From: Lepraria neglecta
Taxonomy: Eukaryota; Ascomycota; Lecanoromycetes; Lecanorales; Stereocaulaceae
Reading direction: 5' to 3'
Assembly: GCA_033220425.1 (NCBI GenBank)
Contig: CM065653.1
Location: 3,906,001-3,970,000, forward strand
Length of the DNA: 64,000 nt
Shown piece after piece: positions 34,177-46,601 of this stretch (its first letter is position 1; each line of letters begins with the position of its first letter). The notes under the pieces are model-generated. The model had not been told where the DNA came from. It was given only the letters and a program-made list of their open reading frames with translations, and did no database searches. The position numbers and the translations under genes were made by a program.

Positions 34177-34583
34177 AGCTCTATTGTGTATCGAAATGGG
34201 TTCCACCAGCAGAGATCGGGTGGGTGTAAAGCTACTTATTATAGGAAATGACCAGGAGGGAGCCCCGAGAATCAAGCTAGATATATACCCGAATAGAAAA
34301 GCCTTTGCTTCTTTGAATTATTCGAGTCTGAGACCTTTCCACTACCTTCCCCATGAATTTATGGAAGACTCATGCTCTTGGGTTCGAGTATGGCATTCCA
34401 TTTGAAAATCTCCGCTCCTTGACTTTTGCGCATTCTCTGCTCACTATGCGCGTCAAATTGCAGTTCCAGCGCTCGCGGGACCTCCAAAGACGAAAACCAG
34501 AAAAATCTTGATTGCGTCTTTTTACATTTCGCATAAGTATATACACAAAAGCATCTCCCCTATTCCATCCCGTCCCTCCTCAC
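34177..34583. other. Convergent 3' flanks
   Basis: The reductase and the methylcitrate synthase end toward each other across about 400 bp. No gene is seen. Confidence 0.6.
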
Positions 34584-36250
34584 TCACGCCGCTTCAGCCA
34601 ACTTCAACAGCCCCTCCAAGTTAATACTCTTCGGCCTCTCAATTGGCAGTCCCAACGCTCTATCCCAAATTAGTTGCGCCAATGGACCCAGGCCTCGGCT
34701 CACACCGAATGTAGCTGTGTAGTATAGCGTATCATGGAAACCGTAGTGGTGGAACAATACGCCCGAGGAGCTGTCGACGTTGGGGAAGGGGTTTTTGGTC
34801 TGGGTGACGTATGAGTACGTACGAGGTTACAACAGTTGGGAGAAAGAGAAATCGTGGGGAGGACGTACCTTGCCATGCTCTGTCAACACACCAGGCGCGA
34901 TCTCACTATTCTTCTTGACGAGTTGGAAGACGGGATCTTTCGCTATCTCTGGTCTTGAGCTGGCAAACTTCATCAACGCTTCGAATCTTGGATCGGGTTT
35001 GCGGAGGACTGCATGTCCGTAGCCAGGGACGACTTGGCCTGACTTGAGGGTTGACCAGAGGTAGTCTTTTACGTCTTGGTCGGTGAATGAGGTGCCAATG
35101 TGGGATTGCATTTTTAGGATCCAGCGGAGGACTTCTTGTGCTGCGAGGCTGTGATAAATTTAGTATTGTGCAACAATGAAAGAAGGGTGGAAAGCGGGAA
35201 TTACCCGTGCAGTGGTCCAGCAAGACCTTGCAACCCGGCACTGTAGCTTAAGAAAGGATCACTCAACGCGCTACCAACCAGATGTGTAGCATGAGCTGAG
35301 ACATTGCCGCCCTCGTGGTCACCATGCAATGCCAAATACAGCCGCAGCAGGTCCTGGAAGTTCTCGTTGTCCTTACCACCCTTGCCCAGCATAGCGGCGA
35401 AATTGTAGGACCAATCTTGTTCTGGGTCAACCTGCGCTGGTAACAACCCTCCTCCCTTGTAACTGTTCTGATGAATCTTCGCAGCAATTGTTGGCAGCTT
35501 TGCAAGCAGCGAGATCGAGTCATCGAAGGTGGGTTCCCAGTAGTCTGCCTTATTGATACCCTTCTCGTATGCCTTTGCAAATACGGATTCATGGTTCAGA
35601 GTAGAGACAGCGCAGGCGAATTGGGTCATTGGATGCAGGTCTTTAGGAAAGCTGTCTAGCATGTGTTCAACGAAGGCGGGAAGCGTAGACTTCTCCGCCA
35701 ATTCTCTCGAGAAGGCTCGGATCTGTGATGTGGACGGGACTTGGCCTGTGAGCAGCAGCCAGAACATGGCTTCAGGGAGCATTTCGGTTCCGGTGGTGCC
35801 TTTGGGGAGAATTTCTTGACAGTCTGCGATGCTTTTACCGTGGAAGCGAATTCCTTCATTGGCGTCGAGGACGGAACCTTCCCAGACCATTGCTTTCAGC
35901 CCTCTGTAAACATTGTCAAATTATGCCCCCTAGAGGCGCTCGAAATGGAATTGGGGATAGGCATACCTCATGCCTCCGAGGGTGTTCTCCACCATGACCT
36001 CGGCGATCTTTTTGTTTGCATGGCTTTTAACTTTCTTGAGGAGCTCGCGCTTTGCTGGGATGACTTCCTTGAGTGTAGCTTTGAGGTCTGGTTCTGAGGC
36101 GGAGGAATATGATCGTAGCAAGGATGTAGGGGTTGGTATGAGCCTGGGCTGATAAAGTTGACGTTAGCATTAGTACTTCTGGCTGTTCGAGAGGACACTT
36201 ACCTGGACCAAGCGAGCAGCTCGTAGGGCTGCCCTTATTGTGGACAGCAT
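34584..36250 (-). CDS. mcsA: 2-methylcitrate synthase, mitochondrial
   Basis: Condenses propionyl-CoA with oxaloacetate, the first step of the methylcitrate cycle. Five exons on the minus strand: 36250-36203, 36148-35967, 35903-35205, 35148-34869 and 34799-34584, giving 474 residues. All four introns (54, 63, 56 and 69 nt) have GT..AG ends and restore phase. The Arg-rich start [14 protein letters not shown] is a mitochondrial presequence. Citrate-synthase catalytic residues are in place: His309 (GPLHG), His355 (PGYGHAV) and Asp412 (FPNVD). The segments [17 protein letters not shown] and [12 protein letters not shown] fit the methylcitrate branch better than the housekeeping synthase. It is divergent from the lyase at 36710, which strongly supports the assignment. 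Confidence 0.93.
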
Positions 36251-36709
36251 GGCTGCGGTGGGAGCCCCAAAGACTGCGGGACGCAGGCGGTCTTTCCTCC
36301 TTGTTTCTGCGAGTCAATGGGTGTTATACGTTTCCGTAGTCTTGGATGAAGCTGAGGAAAGCCAATTGACTTCTGGAACAAAGAGATGGAGCTGTCAGGC
36401 GCATGGTTGTTTCTCCTTGACAGGGATGACGTTTGTTTTGCGGACAGGCAGGACCTCGGCCAGATGGTGGGGAAATTTATTTACCTGCATGGCCATGTTT
36501 ACGCAGCATCCACAACACGCAAGCGGCCTAAAGTTGTGGGAGTAAAGCCTTCGAGCTTGACATCGGCAGCTCTAGCAAAGCAGTAGGCATGCAATACTGT
36601 GCTCTAAAGTAAGCTTGTCGTACTGGGGTTTTCCGGCTGCAAGCCCATTTCATCCATATCTGCTAACCAATTGCAGGTGCATCTACTAACATTCTTGATT
36701 CAAACTCCG
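36251..36709. promoter_or_regulatory. Bidirectional promoter region of mcsA and the lyase
   Basis: 459 bp separate the two divergent ATGs. CCAAT boxes occur at 36362-36366 and 36667-36671. Shared control of the two enzymes is an inference from layout. No activator site can be named with confidence. Confidence 0.6.
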
Positions 36710-38500
36710 ATGATACGTTGTATAGCAGGGGCGCGATGCCCTTCTCCGAGGTGCATACGCTCGGTGCCAATCCCGCGCTTTCGACCAGCAATCGCTACCA
36801 GAACAATGAACACACAACTTCCCACTGTCAAGCCCCCTTTATCTACGACTCTAGCTTCGGATTCCTATCAATTACTTCCGACATCTGAGAAAATGGGGCC
36901 TGCAGAAGATGCTCTTTTCGCTCAAGAAATTGAGGACGTCAGGCAATGGTGGGCATCACCGCGGTATGAGGGAATCAAAAGGCCGTACTCTGCAGAAGAT
37001 GTGGTCAGCAAGAGGGGGACCCTTCAGCAAACATACCCAAGCTCACTGATGGCGAGGAAACTGTTCAATCTGTTCAAGGAGAAAGCTGCAGCTGGGGAAC
37101 CAGTACATACGATGGGAACTATCGACCCCATACAAATGACCCAGCAAGCCGAAGCTCAAGAAGTGCTCTACATATCCGGCTGGGCCTGCTCTTCCGTCCT
37201 CACCACCACTAACGAAGTCTCTCCTGACTTCGGCGACTACCCGTATAATACAGTGCCAAACCAAGTACAACGCCTGTTCAAAGCGCAACAATTGCATGAC
37301 CGCAAGCATTGGGATGCAAGGAGGCAGCTGAGCAAAGAGGATAGGGAGAAGACGCCGTACATCGATTACATGAGGCCAATTGTTGCCGATGGAGATACTG
37401 GACATGGCGGTCTGACTGCAATCATGAAATTGGCGAAACTGTTCGCCGAAAATGGTGCCGCTGCCGTCCACTTCGAAGACCAATTGCACGGCGGGAAAAA
37501 ATGCGGACATCTTGCTGGCAAAGTCATGGTCCCTGTGGGTGAGCACATAAATCGGCTAGTTGCTACAAGATTTCAATGGGATCTCATGGGATGCGAGAAC
37601 CTCGTGATCGCTCGGACAGACTCTGAATCTGGGAAGCTGCTTAGCAGTGCAGTAGATGTGAGGGATCATGAATACATCCTCGGAGTGAATGAGGATGTGG
37701 AGCCTTTAGCGGAGACACTGCAAGCAATGGAGCTCGAGGGCGCAACAGGGGAGCAGATCGACAAGTATGAGGCGAAGTGGGTGAAGGACCATAAGTTAAT
37801 GACGTTTGATGAAGCCGCCGTGGCTAAAATGAAGTCCGAAGGCACAAATTCGGCCCACATCGACGCATACACCACTGCGGTCGCCCAAGACCGCAACCTC
37901 CCACTATCTCGCCGACGATCGCTGGCAAATCAGTACACAAAATCCCCCGTCTTCTTCTCTTGGGACATTCCTCGCACACGAGAAGGCTTCTACCATTACC
38001 GTGCAGGCCTACCTGCAGCCACTAAACGAGCCATCGAATTCGCTCCCTACGCAGATCTCCTGTGGCTCGAGACTGCCAACCCAAGCGTAGAAAAAGCTGG
38101 TGGCTTCGCAAGTGAGATCCGTCAAGCTTACCCTGGAATGCATTTAGTCTACAACCTCAGTCCCTCCTTCAACTGGATGGGTCAAGGTTTCACAGAGGCC
38201 TCCCTCAAGTCGTTCATCTGGGATCTTGCCAAGCATGGCTTCGTGCTGCAACTCATTTCACTCGCAGGCTTACATTCGACTGCAACAGTGACGGCGGAGC
38301 TTTCAAGAGATTTCAAGACGGAGGGTATGCTGGCTTATGTGAAGCTGATTCAGAGACGCGAGAAAGAATTGGGTGTCGATGTGCTAACGCATCAGAAATG
38401 GAGCGGAGCGCAATATGTAGATGGGATCCTTGGGGCGATCCAGAGCGGGAGTAGTGGGAGTAAGAGTATGGGGGAGGGAAATACTGAGAGTGGATTCTGA
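36710..38500 (+). CDS. mclA: 2-methylisocitrate lyase, mitochondrial
   Basis: Splits 2-methylisocitrate to pyruvate and succinate, the last step of the methylcitrate cycle. Single exon, 596 residues from ATG 36710. The first 35 residues are Arg/Pro-rich without acidic residues, a mitochondrial presequence. The catalytic motif KKCGH lies at residues 263-267. The segment [12 protein letters not shown] and the C-terminus ESGF, which is no peroxisomal signal, separate it from the glyoxylate-cycle isocitrate lyase, a close paralogue. Length fits the mitochondrial form. It is divergent from the synthase gene, a layout that suggests co-regulation. An upstream in-frame TTG is not needed as start. Confidence 0.93.
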   Translation: MIRCIAGARCPSPRCIRSVPIPRFRPAIATRTMNTQLPTVKPPLSTTLASDSYQLLPTSEKMGPAEDALFAQEIEDVRQWWASPRYEGIKRPYSAEDVVSKRGTLQQTYPSSLMARKLFNLFKEKAAAGEPVHTMGTIDPIQMTQQAEAQEVLYISGWACSSVLTTTNEVSPDFGDYPYNTVPNQVQRLFKAQQLHDRKHWDARRQLSKEDREKTPYIDYMRPIVADGDTGHGGLTAIMKLAKLFAENGAAAVHFEDQLHGGKKCGHLAGKVMVPVGEHINRLVATRFQWDLMGCENLVIARTDSESGKLLSSAVDVRDHEYILGVNEDVEPLAETLQAMELEGATGEQIDKYEAKWVKDHKLMTFDEAAVAKMKSEGTNSAHIDAYTTAVAQDRNLPLSRRRSLANQYTKSPVFFSWDIPRTREGFYHYRAGLPAATKRAIEFAPYADLLWLETANPSVEKAGGFASEIRQAYPGMHLVYNLSPSFNWMGQGFTEASLKSFIWDLAKHGFVLQLISLAGLHSTATVTAELSRDFKTEGMLAYVKLIQRREKELGVDVLTHQKWSGAQYVDGILGAIQSGSSGSKSMGEGNTESGF

Positions 38501-39407
38501 AGGTTTTGAAGTGGGAAATCTACCAGTTGAGAGGGGAAAAACCGAGCACAAATGCATTTTTCGATACAATTGAAGCAATGTTTGCCAAGTTTCCTTAGGC
38601 GTTGGAGCGCACACACTAGCGTTTCGAAGGATGCAGAAATTGGAAACAGGCCTTGTGCACAAGAATCTAAGCTGTGTCAGGTAGGAATAATGCTCAAGTG
38701 GCCAGTGTAAGTTCACTCCATGCTAGAAGCAAGAGGATGATACTGACGATTTGTTAATGGAACAGAGTTTCGAAGTTGTCAGTTGAAACCTCCAGAAACA
38801 AGAATTTGTACAATTTTTAGTCGAGTTCGAGCGCTATTTGGTAGACTTATCGCTTCAATATCCAACGAACACTGATATTGATTCCACTAGAAGAGTTGAG
38901 ACGCTGTGATTTAAAGGTTTGTGGAGCTCGAAAATTGCACATTAAGGCCTCTAGTATTAGCGAAGTAAGGGAATTCGTAAACTCAGAGACCACTTTGGAC
39001 CATTGTTTGAAGGTTGAGGGGTACTGTAGTTTTAGCCTTGTCGAAGGAAAACCTGAGATCGATTACTTGGCCTATCGTGATTATCAAAATTGTTTGGCCG
39101 GATCTCGGGCTTGGCACTGCCTGCTGACGCACCAGAAAGACCAAAGCTGAAAATTTCTCGACATTTTCAAGTGTAATAATAGACATCTTTTCTTTGCCCA
39201 CCGCTTCTTCAGAGAGTTGCTGGTTCACTCTCTTTCGGGCACAGATATCACTCTCCACTCTCCACTCTTCCAGTTCTAATAAACCAAGCCGGTGATTTTC
39301 CATACTGAAGCCCCTGCCCGCCGGGCTTTGTTCCACCGCCTCACCTTCGCATTCCAATTTGCGCACAGATTATATACCACCAGTCTACCATTTGTCGACG
39401 ATAAAGA
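38501..39407. other. Intergenic, no gene
   Basis: Lyase 3' flank and the promoter of the New1/Elf1 gene. Pyrimidine-rich tracts (CTCTCCACTCTCCACTCTTCC, about 39250) precede the start. No gene is supported. Confidence 0.55.
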
Positions 39408-42400
39408 ATGCCACACCTAGTCTCGCCTCCTATGCTTCCTACTATGATTACCAAATCCTCCACCTCCTCCACCGTCCCTCCCACCTTCGAAGAAGTCTCC
39501 TCTCTCCTTACTACAATCTTTGCCGCCAAGACATCTCAGGACTCTATCGATGCTGCCTACGCTCTCACAAACCTCCTCATCGGCTCAGTCGGCTTCCGGG
39601 GGTTTCGCGCGTACGGAATACTCGATGAGATCAAGAAGGCTGCTGCAGACAAGAAGGATGGATCAAGGAGAGAGAGCGCCATGAACCTCTTGGGCGCGTT
39701 ATTCGAAAAATTCCCTCCTGCGCAACCAATCAGCGAAGTCATCTTTCTTTTGCAAGATGGGGGCGTTGTGGCCCCCGCGCTGGACGCTCTGGCAGACAAG
39801 GGCCAAGTGGTGAAGGCAGCTGCGCAATACGCCTTGGACGCGCTCTTTGTGAATTTATCACCAGAGGCACTCGTTGCGGGGCTAATTCCAGTGCTTACCC
39901 AGTACCTGGGCAAGAGAACTGGAAAATGGCAGGGCACCGTTGGAGCATACCAGTTACTGGAGAAGATGGCGGAAATTGCGAAGATGGGTTTCGAGAGCAA
40001 GGAAAAGGAAAAGATCAAAGATTTATTGAGAGAGGCTATAGGGAAGAAATTGGCCGGCCTGATACCAGTCGTGGAGGCCGGGATGCACGATCTGAAAGCT
40101 GAGGTATGTGAAGAGTTCTTGGAGCCACGTTCTATGCGCTGACTGTCTACAGGTTTCCAAGCAAGCATTGAAGACAATGACTGCCCTTACCACCCTCCTC
40201 TCGAACGACGATGTCGCACCTAGAATCCCGCTCCTTATCAAGACCATGCAGAACCCCTCCACAGAAACCCTTCAGAAGGCCATTCACGCTCTCTCACAAA
40301 CTACCTTTGTTGCCATTGTCACTTCTCCTGTCCTCGCCCTCCTCACACCCCTCCTCGAGCGGTCGCTAAACACACCTACTACCTCACAAGAAGTCCTTAG
40401 ACAGACGGTGGTGGTCGTAGAGAATCTGACGAAATTAGTGCATGACCCGATCGAAGCAAGGACTTTCCTGCCAAAGCTTAAGCCAGGTGTTCAAGGTGTC
40501 AAAGACAGAGCATCACTGCCAGAAGTCCGAGAGCTTGCGACCAGGTCACTACAAGTCATTCGAACAGCTATGAAGGATGATGATGGGAACGTGGAATCTG
40601 GCCAGATCGCCCCCACAACCACTGAAGATGTCGTGAAAGCCTTAGAGAAGGAGATCAAGATACAGGGTGGTATCGTCCGGGATCCAGGCGATGTAGAGCT
40701 TTTTAAGCTCACAAAAGAATACATATCGGAGATGGTGAAGGAGGATGTCAATCTCCGAGAGGTCTCGAGGACCCAGTCATGCACTAGCCGCTACCTACAG
40801 GAATTGTTCAATCCGGGACAGGCCGATGCTGTTGCTGAGGCTTTGGAAAAGTACTTCGTGGATGAGGACCATCGCAAGTTCGGACAGCCCATTAAGGCCG
40901 ACACAGGCGAGGTTGAGATCGTCAACACTGACTTCTCTCTGGCATACGGAGGTATGCTGTTACTCTCGCACACAAACATTACCCTCCACAAAGGCCACCG
41001 CTACGGTCTCTGCGGACGAAATGGAGCTGGAAAATCTACACTAATGCGCAGTATTGCCGAGGGTAAGCTCGAGGGTTTCCCCAGCAAGGACCAGCTTAGG
41101 ACTTGCTTCGTGGAACACAACCAGGGAGAAGACGCGGACTTGAGTATCCTCGAATTCGTATCGAAAGATCCTGAGTTGGCTGCATCTGGAAAGGAACGCA
41201 TATCAGAGGTCCTGAGCGAGGTTGGCTTCACAGCCGGTCCAAATGGCCGCCAGTCCGAAAAAGTAGGATCGCTGTCAGGTGGATGGAAGATGAAGCTGGC
41301 TTTGGCCCGTGCTATGCTTATGGGCGCGGACGTGCTGCTATTAGACGAACCGACCAATCACTTAGATGTTGGGAACGTCAAATGGCTGGAGGAGTACTTG
41401 AAGAGTCACACCGAGATCACGAGCTTAATCGTCTCTCACGACTCCGGCTTTCTCGATAACGTATGCACGGACATCTACCATTACGAATCGAAGAAGCTGG
41501 TCTGCTACCCCGGGAATCTTGCAGCTTTCGTCCGGGTTAAGCCTGAAGCCAAGAGCTACTACACTCTGTCAGCATCTCAGGTCCAATTCAAGTTCCCAAA
41601 TCCAGGTATCTTGACTGGTGTGAAATCTTCGACCAGGGCTATCATCCGCATGCAAAATTGCACCTATACCTACCCTGGAGCCAGCAAACCTTCTCTTCAA
41701 GATGTCTCATGCGCTCTGACCTTGTCCTCTCGAACAGCCATCATTGGCGCCAACGGTGCCGGCAAATCTACCCTCATCAAGCTCTTGACTGGCGAGACCA
41801 TTCCGCAGACTGGCAGAGTCGAGAAGCACCCCAACCTGCGTATCGGCTACATCAAGCAGCATGCTCTTGAGCACGTTGAGATGCATATGGAGAAGACACC
41901 CAATCAGTACTTACAATGGCGATATGCCAATGGTGACGACCGCGAAGTGCTGATGAAGCAGACACGAGTGCTGACCCCTGAAGACCAAGCGCAAATGGAG
42001 AAGTTTGTCGAGCTACCTGGACTGGGTCAGCGGCGTGTTGAAAACCTTATGGGAAGGCAGAAGTACAAGAAGACCTTCCAATATGAGGTGAAATGGGTTG
42101 GTATGCTACCAAAAAACAACACCCAGATATCCCGTGAGACACTGCTAGAGCTTGGCTTTGACAAGCTCGTTCAGGAGTTCGATGATCACGAAGCCTCCCG
42201 CGAAGGTCTCGGCTTTCGCCAATTGGAGCCCAAAGTGATCTCCAAGCACTTTGAAGACATCGGTCTGGATCCCGAAATCGCTAACCACAATGAGATCTCT
42301 GGTCTGTCTGGCGGCCAAAAGGTCAAAGTCGTCCTTGCAGGCGCTATGTGGAATAACCCGCATCTCCTCGTTTTGGACGAACCTACCAATTACTTGGACC

Positions 42401-42858
42401 GTGACTCCCTCGGCGGCCTCGCTGTTGCTATCCGTGAATACAAAGGAGGTGTGGTGATGATTTCCCACAACGAAGAATTCGTGGGCGCTTTATGTCCCGA
42501 GCAATGGCACGTCGCGGATGGGCGCGTGACGCACAAGGGCCATCTGGCTGTCTCAATGGATCGGTTTGAGGATAGCAGGCCAGGAAGTAGTGCGGCCAGC
42601 AGTGTTGTGAGCAGTGCTACTGCGAGTGCTGTCAACTCGGGCGCCGAGGATGGAGGGGACATGAAGTTCAAGGTGAAGAGGAAGACGAAGAAGTTGACGA
42701 GAGCGCAAATGAAGGATCGGGAGGTCAGGAGGCGATTGAGGCATATCGAGTGGCTCAACAGCCCCAAAGGTCAGTACATCAGCCCTCCATTTGTCCTTCT
42801 TTGATACTAACAGACAGTAGGAACACCTCATCCTCCAGACACTGATGATGAAGCATAA
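39408..42858 (+). CDS. New1/Elf1-type ABCF ATPase (EF-3-like)
   Basis: Ribosome-associated ATPase related to elongation factor 3; New1 in yeast acts in translation termination and ribosome release. Exons 39408-40103, 40153-42769 and 42821-42858 give 1,116 residues; introns of 49 and 51 nt keep the frame. HEAT repeats fill about the first 400 residues. ABC domain 1 has Walker A GRNGAGKST (520-528), signature LSGGWKMK and Walker B LLLDEPTNHLD (about 627). Domain 2 has GANGAGKST (764-772), LSGGQKVK and LLVLDEPTNYLD (about 970), with the chromodomain-like insert FQYEVKWVG. VEHNQGEDADLS and EASREGLGFR mark the New1/Elf1 branch rather than EF-3. A Ser/Ala-rich then Lys-rich tail ends the protein. 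Alternative ATGs at 39432 and 39444 are possible. Confidence 0.88.
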
Positions 42859-44074
42859 AAGTTTGGGCAGGCATGATGGATGAATATATTTTGCATACCC
42901 TTAACGACTATAGACGGTGACGGCGCTTGTATGGACTACGTGAAGAGATACCTATGCGATAAAGGGAGTCAGAAAGGCTTATAGAGGCGTTCTAAGGGCC
43001 ACCCATCTTTCGATATCGGGAAGACCATACATAGACAATTGTGTTTTCTTATCCAGGTTGAAGTTCATCTGAATGATCTACATGCTAAATCGCCCATCTG
43101 GGATCTAGAATAAGGTACAGGAGACTAATGCTAGAGGCAGTATCTAAAACACAAGCGCAATGAATCTTAATCGTACATATCAAAGTGCTCAAAGAGCTCC
43201 CATGCTATACCCGAGTAACATTAACCGACATTCTCGATCAGCTTTCGAACCAGGAACCAGTTCAAGGCGGCCAAGATTACCCAAACATTTTCGTCTTGGC
43301 ACCTGTCATTGGCTGACGCCTTATCGCTTATCATCGTTTTCACCTTCCATCTGGGAAGTGGCACTTTCCCCCTGCAAGCCACACCATACGCCATTGGGTA
43401 GCAGGATCTAGGTTCTCGTTGATAGCTAATCTTTGCGGAGAATTCCTGTACATAGCCGCGACTCAGACCACCAATGCAAGCCAGCAACCTGTAAACGCAC
43501 ACTTGACAAATGATCTGCGTTTCTTAGCGACTCGAAGGATTCCTGCCCCTCCTTTGTGTGATGCTGTTGTCGTGAGCAAGGGGTTGTCATTCGCCGTGTG
43601 ACGTTAGGCGACCAGCATGTGGTTATCAGCCTTTCCCGTTGAGTTGCGGACTGGGCCTAGAATTATGAGCTGCGCTTATGGGGGTCTCTGCCGGGATGGT
43701 TTATTATCTGTGGTTGTTTCCTTCCAACGTTGTTTCTTTTCGATACCTGCAACTTCCTGCGTTGATGTCTATGTACTCGCGAGGAGACCTAGTTTCAGTA
43801 TAGCGTCGCTAAAAATATATATGTAAGTATCTCAGGCCGAAGAGAGCGACTGCCGCGGAGTGCATTGACACCAGGATTCCGAATGGTAGCACGAACGTCA
43901 GACGCACAGCAATATTCCTGATAAAACCTACACTGCACTGTGATTGCATACCACAATTCAGCTTTGGGTTCTCCGAAATTATACGAGGTTGCAAAGCTCT
44001 CTTCTTCTATCTTCCACCATCCCTAGACTATCGTCTCCAAGACCAGCTCAACTCCCATCATCCTCACCGTCATC
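42859..44074. other. Intergenic, no gene
   Basis: About 1.2 kb between the ATPase and the permease. Only short frames without motifs. The last 60 bp are C-rich (CCATCCCTAG..CAACTCCCATCATCC), like a fungal 5' leader. Confidence 0.5.
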
Positions 44075-45946
44075 ATGTCCACCGAAAAACACTCCCACGA
44101 CATCAGTCCAGCCTCCATAGACGACAACCCCAATACCGACCTCAAATCCCTCGACTCCGATGCCCTCGCCCTCGCCCAAATGGGCTACACGCAAGACCTC
44201 AAACGCAATTACACCTGGTTCTCGCTCCTCGGCGTCGGCTTCTCACTTACGAACTCCTGGTGGGGTATCAGCGCTGCCTTGATCACAGGCATCAGCAGTG
44301 GCGGTCCCGTTCAAATCATCTACGGGCTCATCTTCTTTGCCCTCATCTCGACCTGTGTGGGCATCTCACTAAGCGAGTTGGCGTCAGCACTGCCGAATGC
44401 AGGAGGACAGTACTTCTGGGCGAATGAGCTGGCGCCGAAGAGGTATGCGAATTTTGCTAGTTATCTGACCGGGTGGTTTGCGTGGGCGGGGAGCATGTTT
44501 ACGAGTGCGAGTGTGGCGCTTGCGACGAGTAGTGCGGGTGTGGGATGTTGGCAGTTGAGTCATCCGGACTTGTAGGTTTTTGCCTTACCCCTCAAAACCA
44601 CTGTAAAGAGATGAAGTATTTTCTAACCCACACAGCGTGATCAAACCCTGGCACGTCTACGTCGGATACCTGGTTATCAATGCCTTTGCATTCGTCTGGA
44701 ATTGCTACGCTAGATGGTTGCCCATCGTTGCCCAGATCTCTCTGTTCACGAGCTTGATCTCGTTCTTTGTGATTATGGTCACCGTGCCTGCGGCGGCAAA
44801 CACACATCAAGATGCCAAGTTCGTGTTTGCGAATTTCGTCAACGCTACGGGATGGAGCCAGAATGGTATTGGTGAGTACCTCGAGATATCTTTTCTATAA
44901 ACTACTCCTCCATTCTCAAGTCTAGCACAATTTGTGTCCCACATCCTCATACATCATTGGCCCGACATTATTCTAATCCAAATTCGAATACTTCAAGCTC
45001 AGCTTCAGGATTGTCTTCAAGACTGACAGAATTACAGCCTTCATAGTCGGCCTAATAAACACAAACTATGCCTTCGCCTGCCTCGACTGCGCAACCCACC
45101 TCGCAGAAGAAGTCCACCGCCCCGAACGCCAGGTCCCCATCGCCATAATGGGCACTGTAGCAATCGGCTTCGTGACATCCTGGTTCTTCTCCATCGCCCA
45201 ATTCTTCAGCATATCCGATCTCGCGGCCTTGCAGCTGACTCCAACCCTTGTTCCCATCTTGCAATTGTTCTACCAGGCTTTGGGTTCCACGGCTGGAGCT
45301 ATTGTGCTGGAAGCTATGTTTATGGCTACGGGGATTTGGTGTCTGGTTGCGAGCCATACGTGGCAGAGTCGGTTGTGTTGGAGTTTCGCGAGAGATGGCG
45401 GTTTGCCGGGTTCTAAGTTTCTGAGTCATGTGGATCGAAGAGTTGATGTGCCACTTCGCGCACATTCTGCCAGCTGCTTCATCGTCCTTCTCTTAGGGCT
45501 ACTCTATTTAGGAAGCTACACGGCATTCAATAGTATGGTGACGGCTTGTATCGTACTTCTGTACATCTCGTACGCCATTCCGGTGGTTTGTCTACTCATC
45601 AAGGGACGCGATAACATCAGGCATGGACCCTTCTGGCTTGGGCCAGTGGGGCTCTTCTCGAATATCGTCCTTCTGATCTGGACATGCTTTACATTGATCA
45701 TGTATTCATTCCCACCAGTGAGGCCGGTGGTTGCTGGAAGTAAGTTGACGTAGTGTTTCCGTCCAACGGCTGCAGAAACGGTTAAGCTGACTGGATGCAG
45801 ATATGAATTACGTTTCGGCTGTTTACGGGGTTGTGGTCATCATCATCGTGGCGGACTGGTTTGTCAGAGGGAAGAGAGGGTATAGGGGCCAGAGCTTGAG
45901 ACATGAGGAAGTGGATGCGCATTTGACTGGGGAGATTGTGCGGTAG
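44075..45946 (+). CDS. Amino acid/choline/GABA-type permease (APC superfamily)
   Basis: A proton-coupled plasma-membrane transporter, by family. Exons 44075-44571, 44636-44871, 45038-45739 and 45801-45946 give 526 residues. Introns (64, 166, 61 nt) have consensus donors and restore phase. About twelve hydrophobic segments are present. Family landmarks: MGYTQDLKRNYTWFSLLGV just before helix 1, GLSL-type segment GISLSELASALPNAGGQYFW near helix 3, and the conserved THLAEEVHRPERQVPIAIMG loop around residues 270-290. The N-terminus is hydrophilic and Ser/Asp-rich, the C-terminus polar. These features match the fungal Uga4/Hnm1-like branch; the substrate (GABA, choline or an amino acid) cannot be decided by eye. 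Confidence 0.88.
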
Positions 45947-46601
45947 ATGCTGGACGGTGGTTGCGCTTATAGATATTCCCCATAATGATGGGAAAGTCTA
46001 GAAGCAGTTGATCTGAACCATGATCCCATGAGCACGTTTAATATAACGTTTTGCACTTAACTCCCTTCCCCGCCTATCTAGAAGCCTCGCTGGGTGACGA
46101 TAAGCGCTACTAAGACTCTTGAAGTCTATCTACTTGAAAGGATAGGGCAAGAGTCTAGTATAGAAAGAGTAGAGCTCTATTAGAAGATCTCTTAATATTC
46201 CCTACAGCAGTACTAATTCTTAGTCTTCGAATACATCTACCTCAGTACTATTGCTAGACCTATCCGCTAATTCTGGGTTTTAAGTAAAACGGTAAAGTAT
46301 ATATTTAGGTAAAATTGAACGACAAAGACGCCTCTAGGCTCAGTAACCTGTTCGACTCGTAAGCTGCTTTCTTGAGCCGTTCTGATCCCTTCCTCTTGCT
46401 GGGCTGGTTTGGCTTGCCACAGAGAGGGAAAGGCTCGCGTGGCTAGGATTTCTTCTCTGATAGCCTTGTCCACAAAAGACCGTGACGGACTTTGTGGCGC
46501 TAGTGTTTTGATGAAATATAATAACCCTTTGGCCTGGAGGTAGAATCATATAATAAGTTTTACTTGTTGTATCTGGGTTGATGGAGAGACAAAATTTTCC
46601 T
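45947..46601. other. Intergenic, no gene
   Basis: The part 46100-46260 is CTAG-rich and resembles mildly RIP-affected sequence. No gene is supported. Confidence 0.45.

Noticed and set aside
34584-36250. Housekeeping citrate synthase
   Set aside because: Sequence wording around [13 protein letters not shown] and the lyase neighbour point to methylcitrate synthase.
36710-38500. Glyoxylate-cycle isocitrate lyase
   Set aside because: A mitochondrial-type leader, no peroxisomal C-terminus, RTDSESGKL wording and divergence from methylcitrate synthase favour the methylisocitrate enzyme.
38878-39150. 90-codon plus-strand frame
   Set aside because: It starts at a non-ATG codon, has no homology I recognise, and lies in the promoter flank of the New1/Elf1 gene.
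39408-42858. Canonical elongation factor 3
   Set aside because: Branch-specific segments (VEHNQGEDADLS, EVKWVG, EASREGLGFR) and the length fit New1/Elf1 better.
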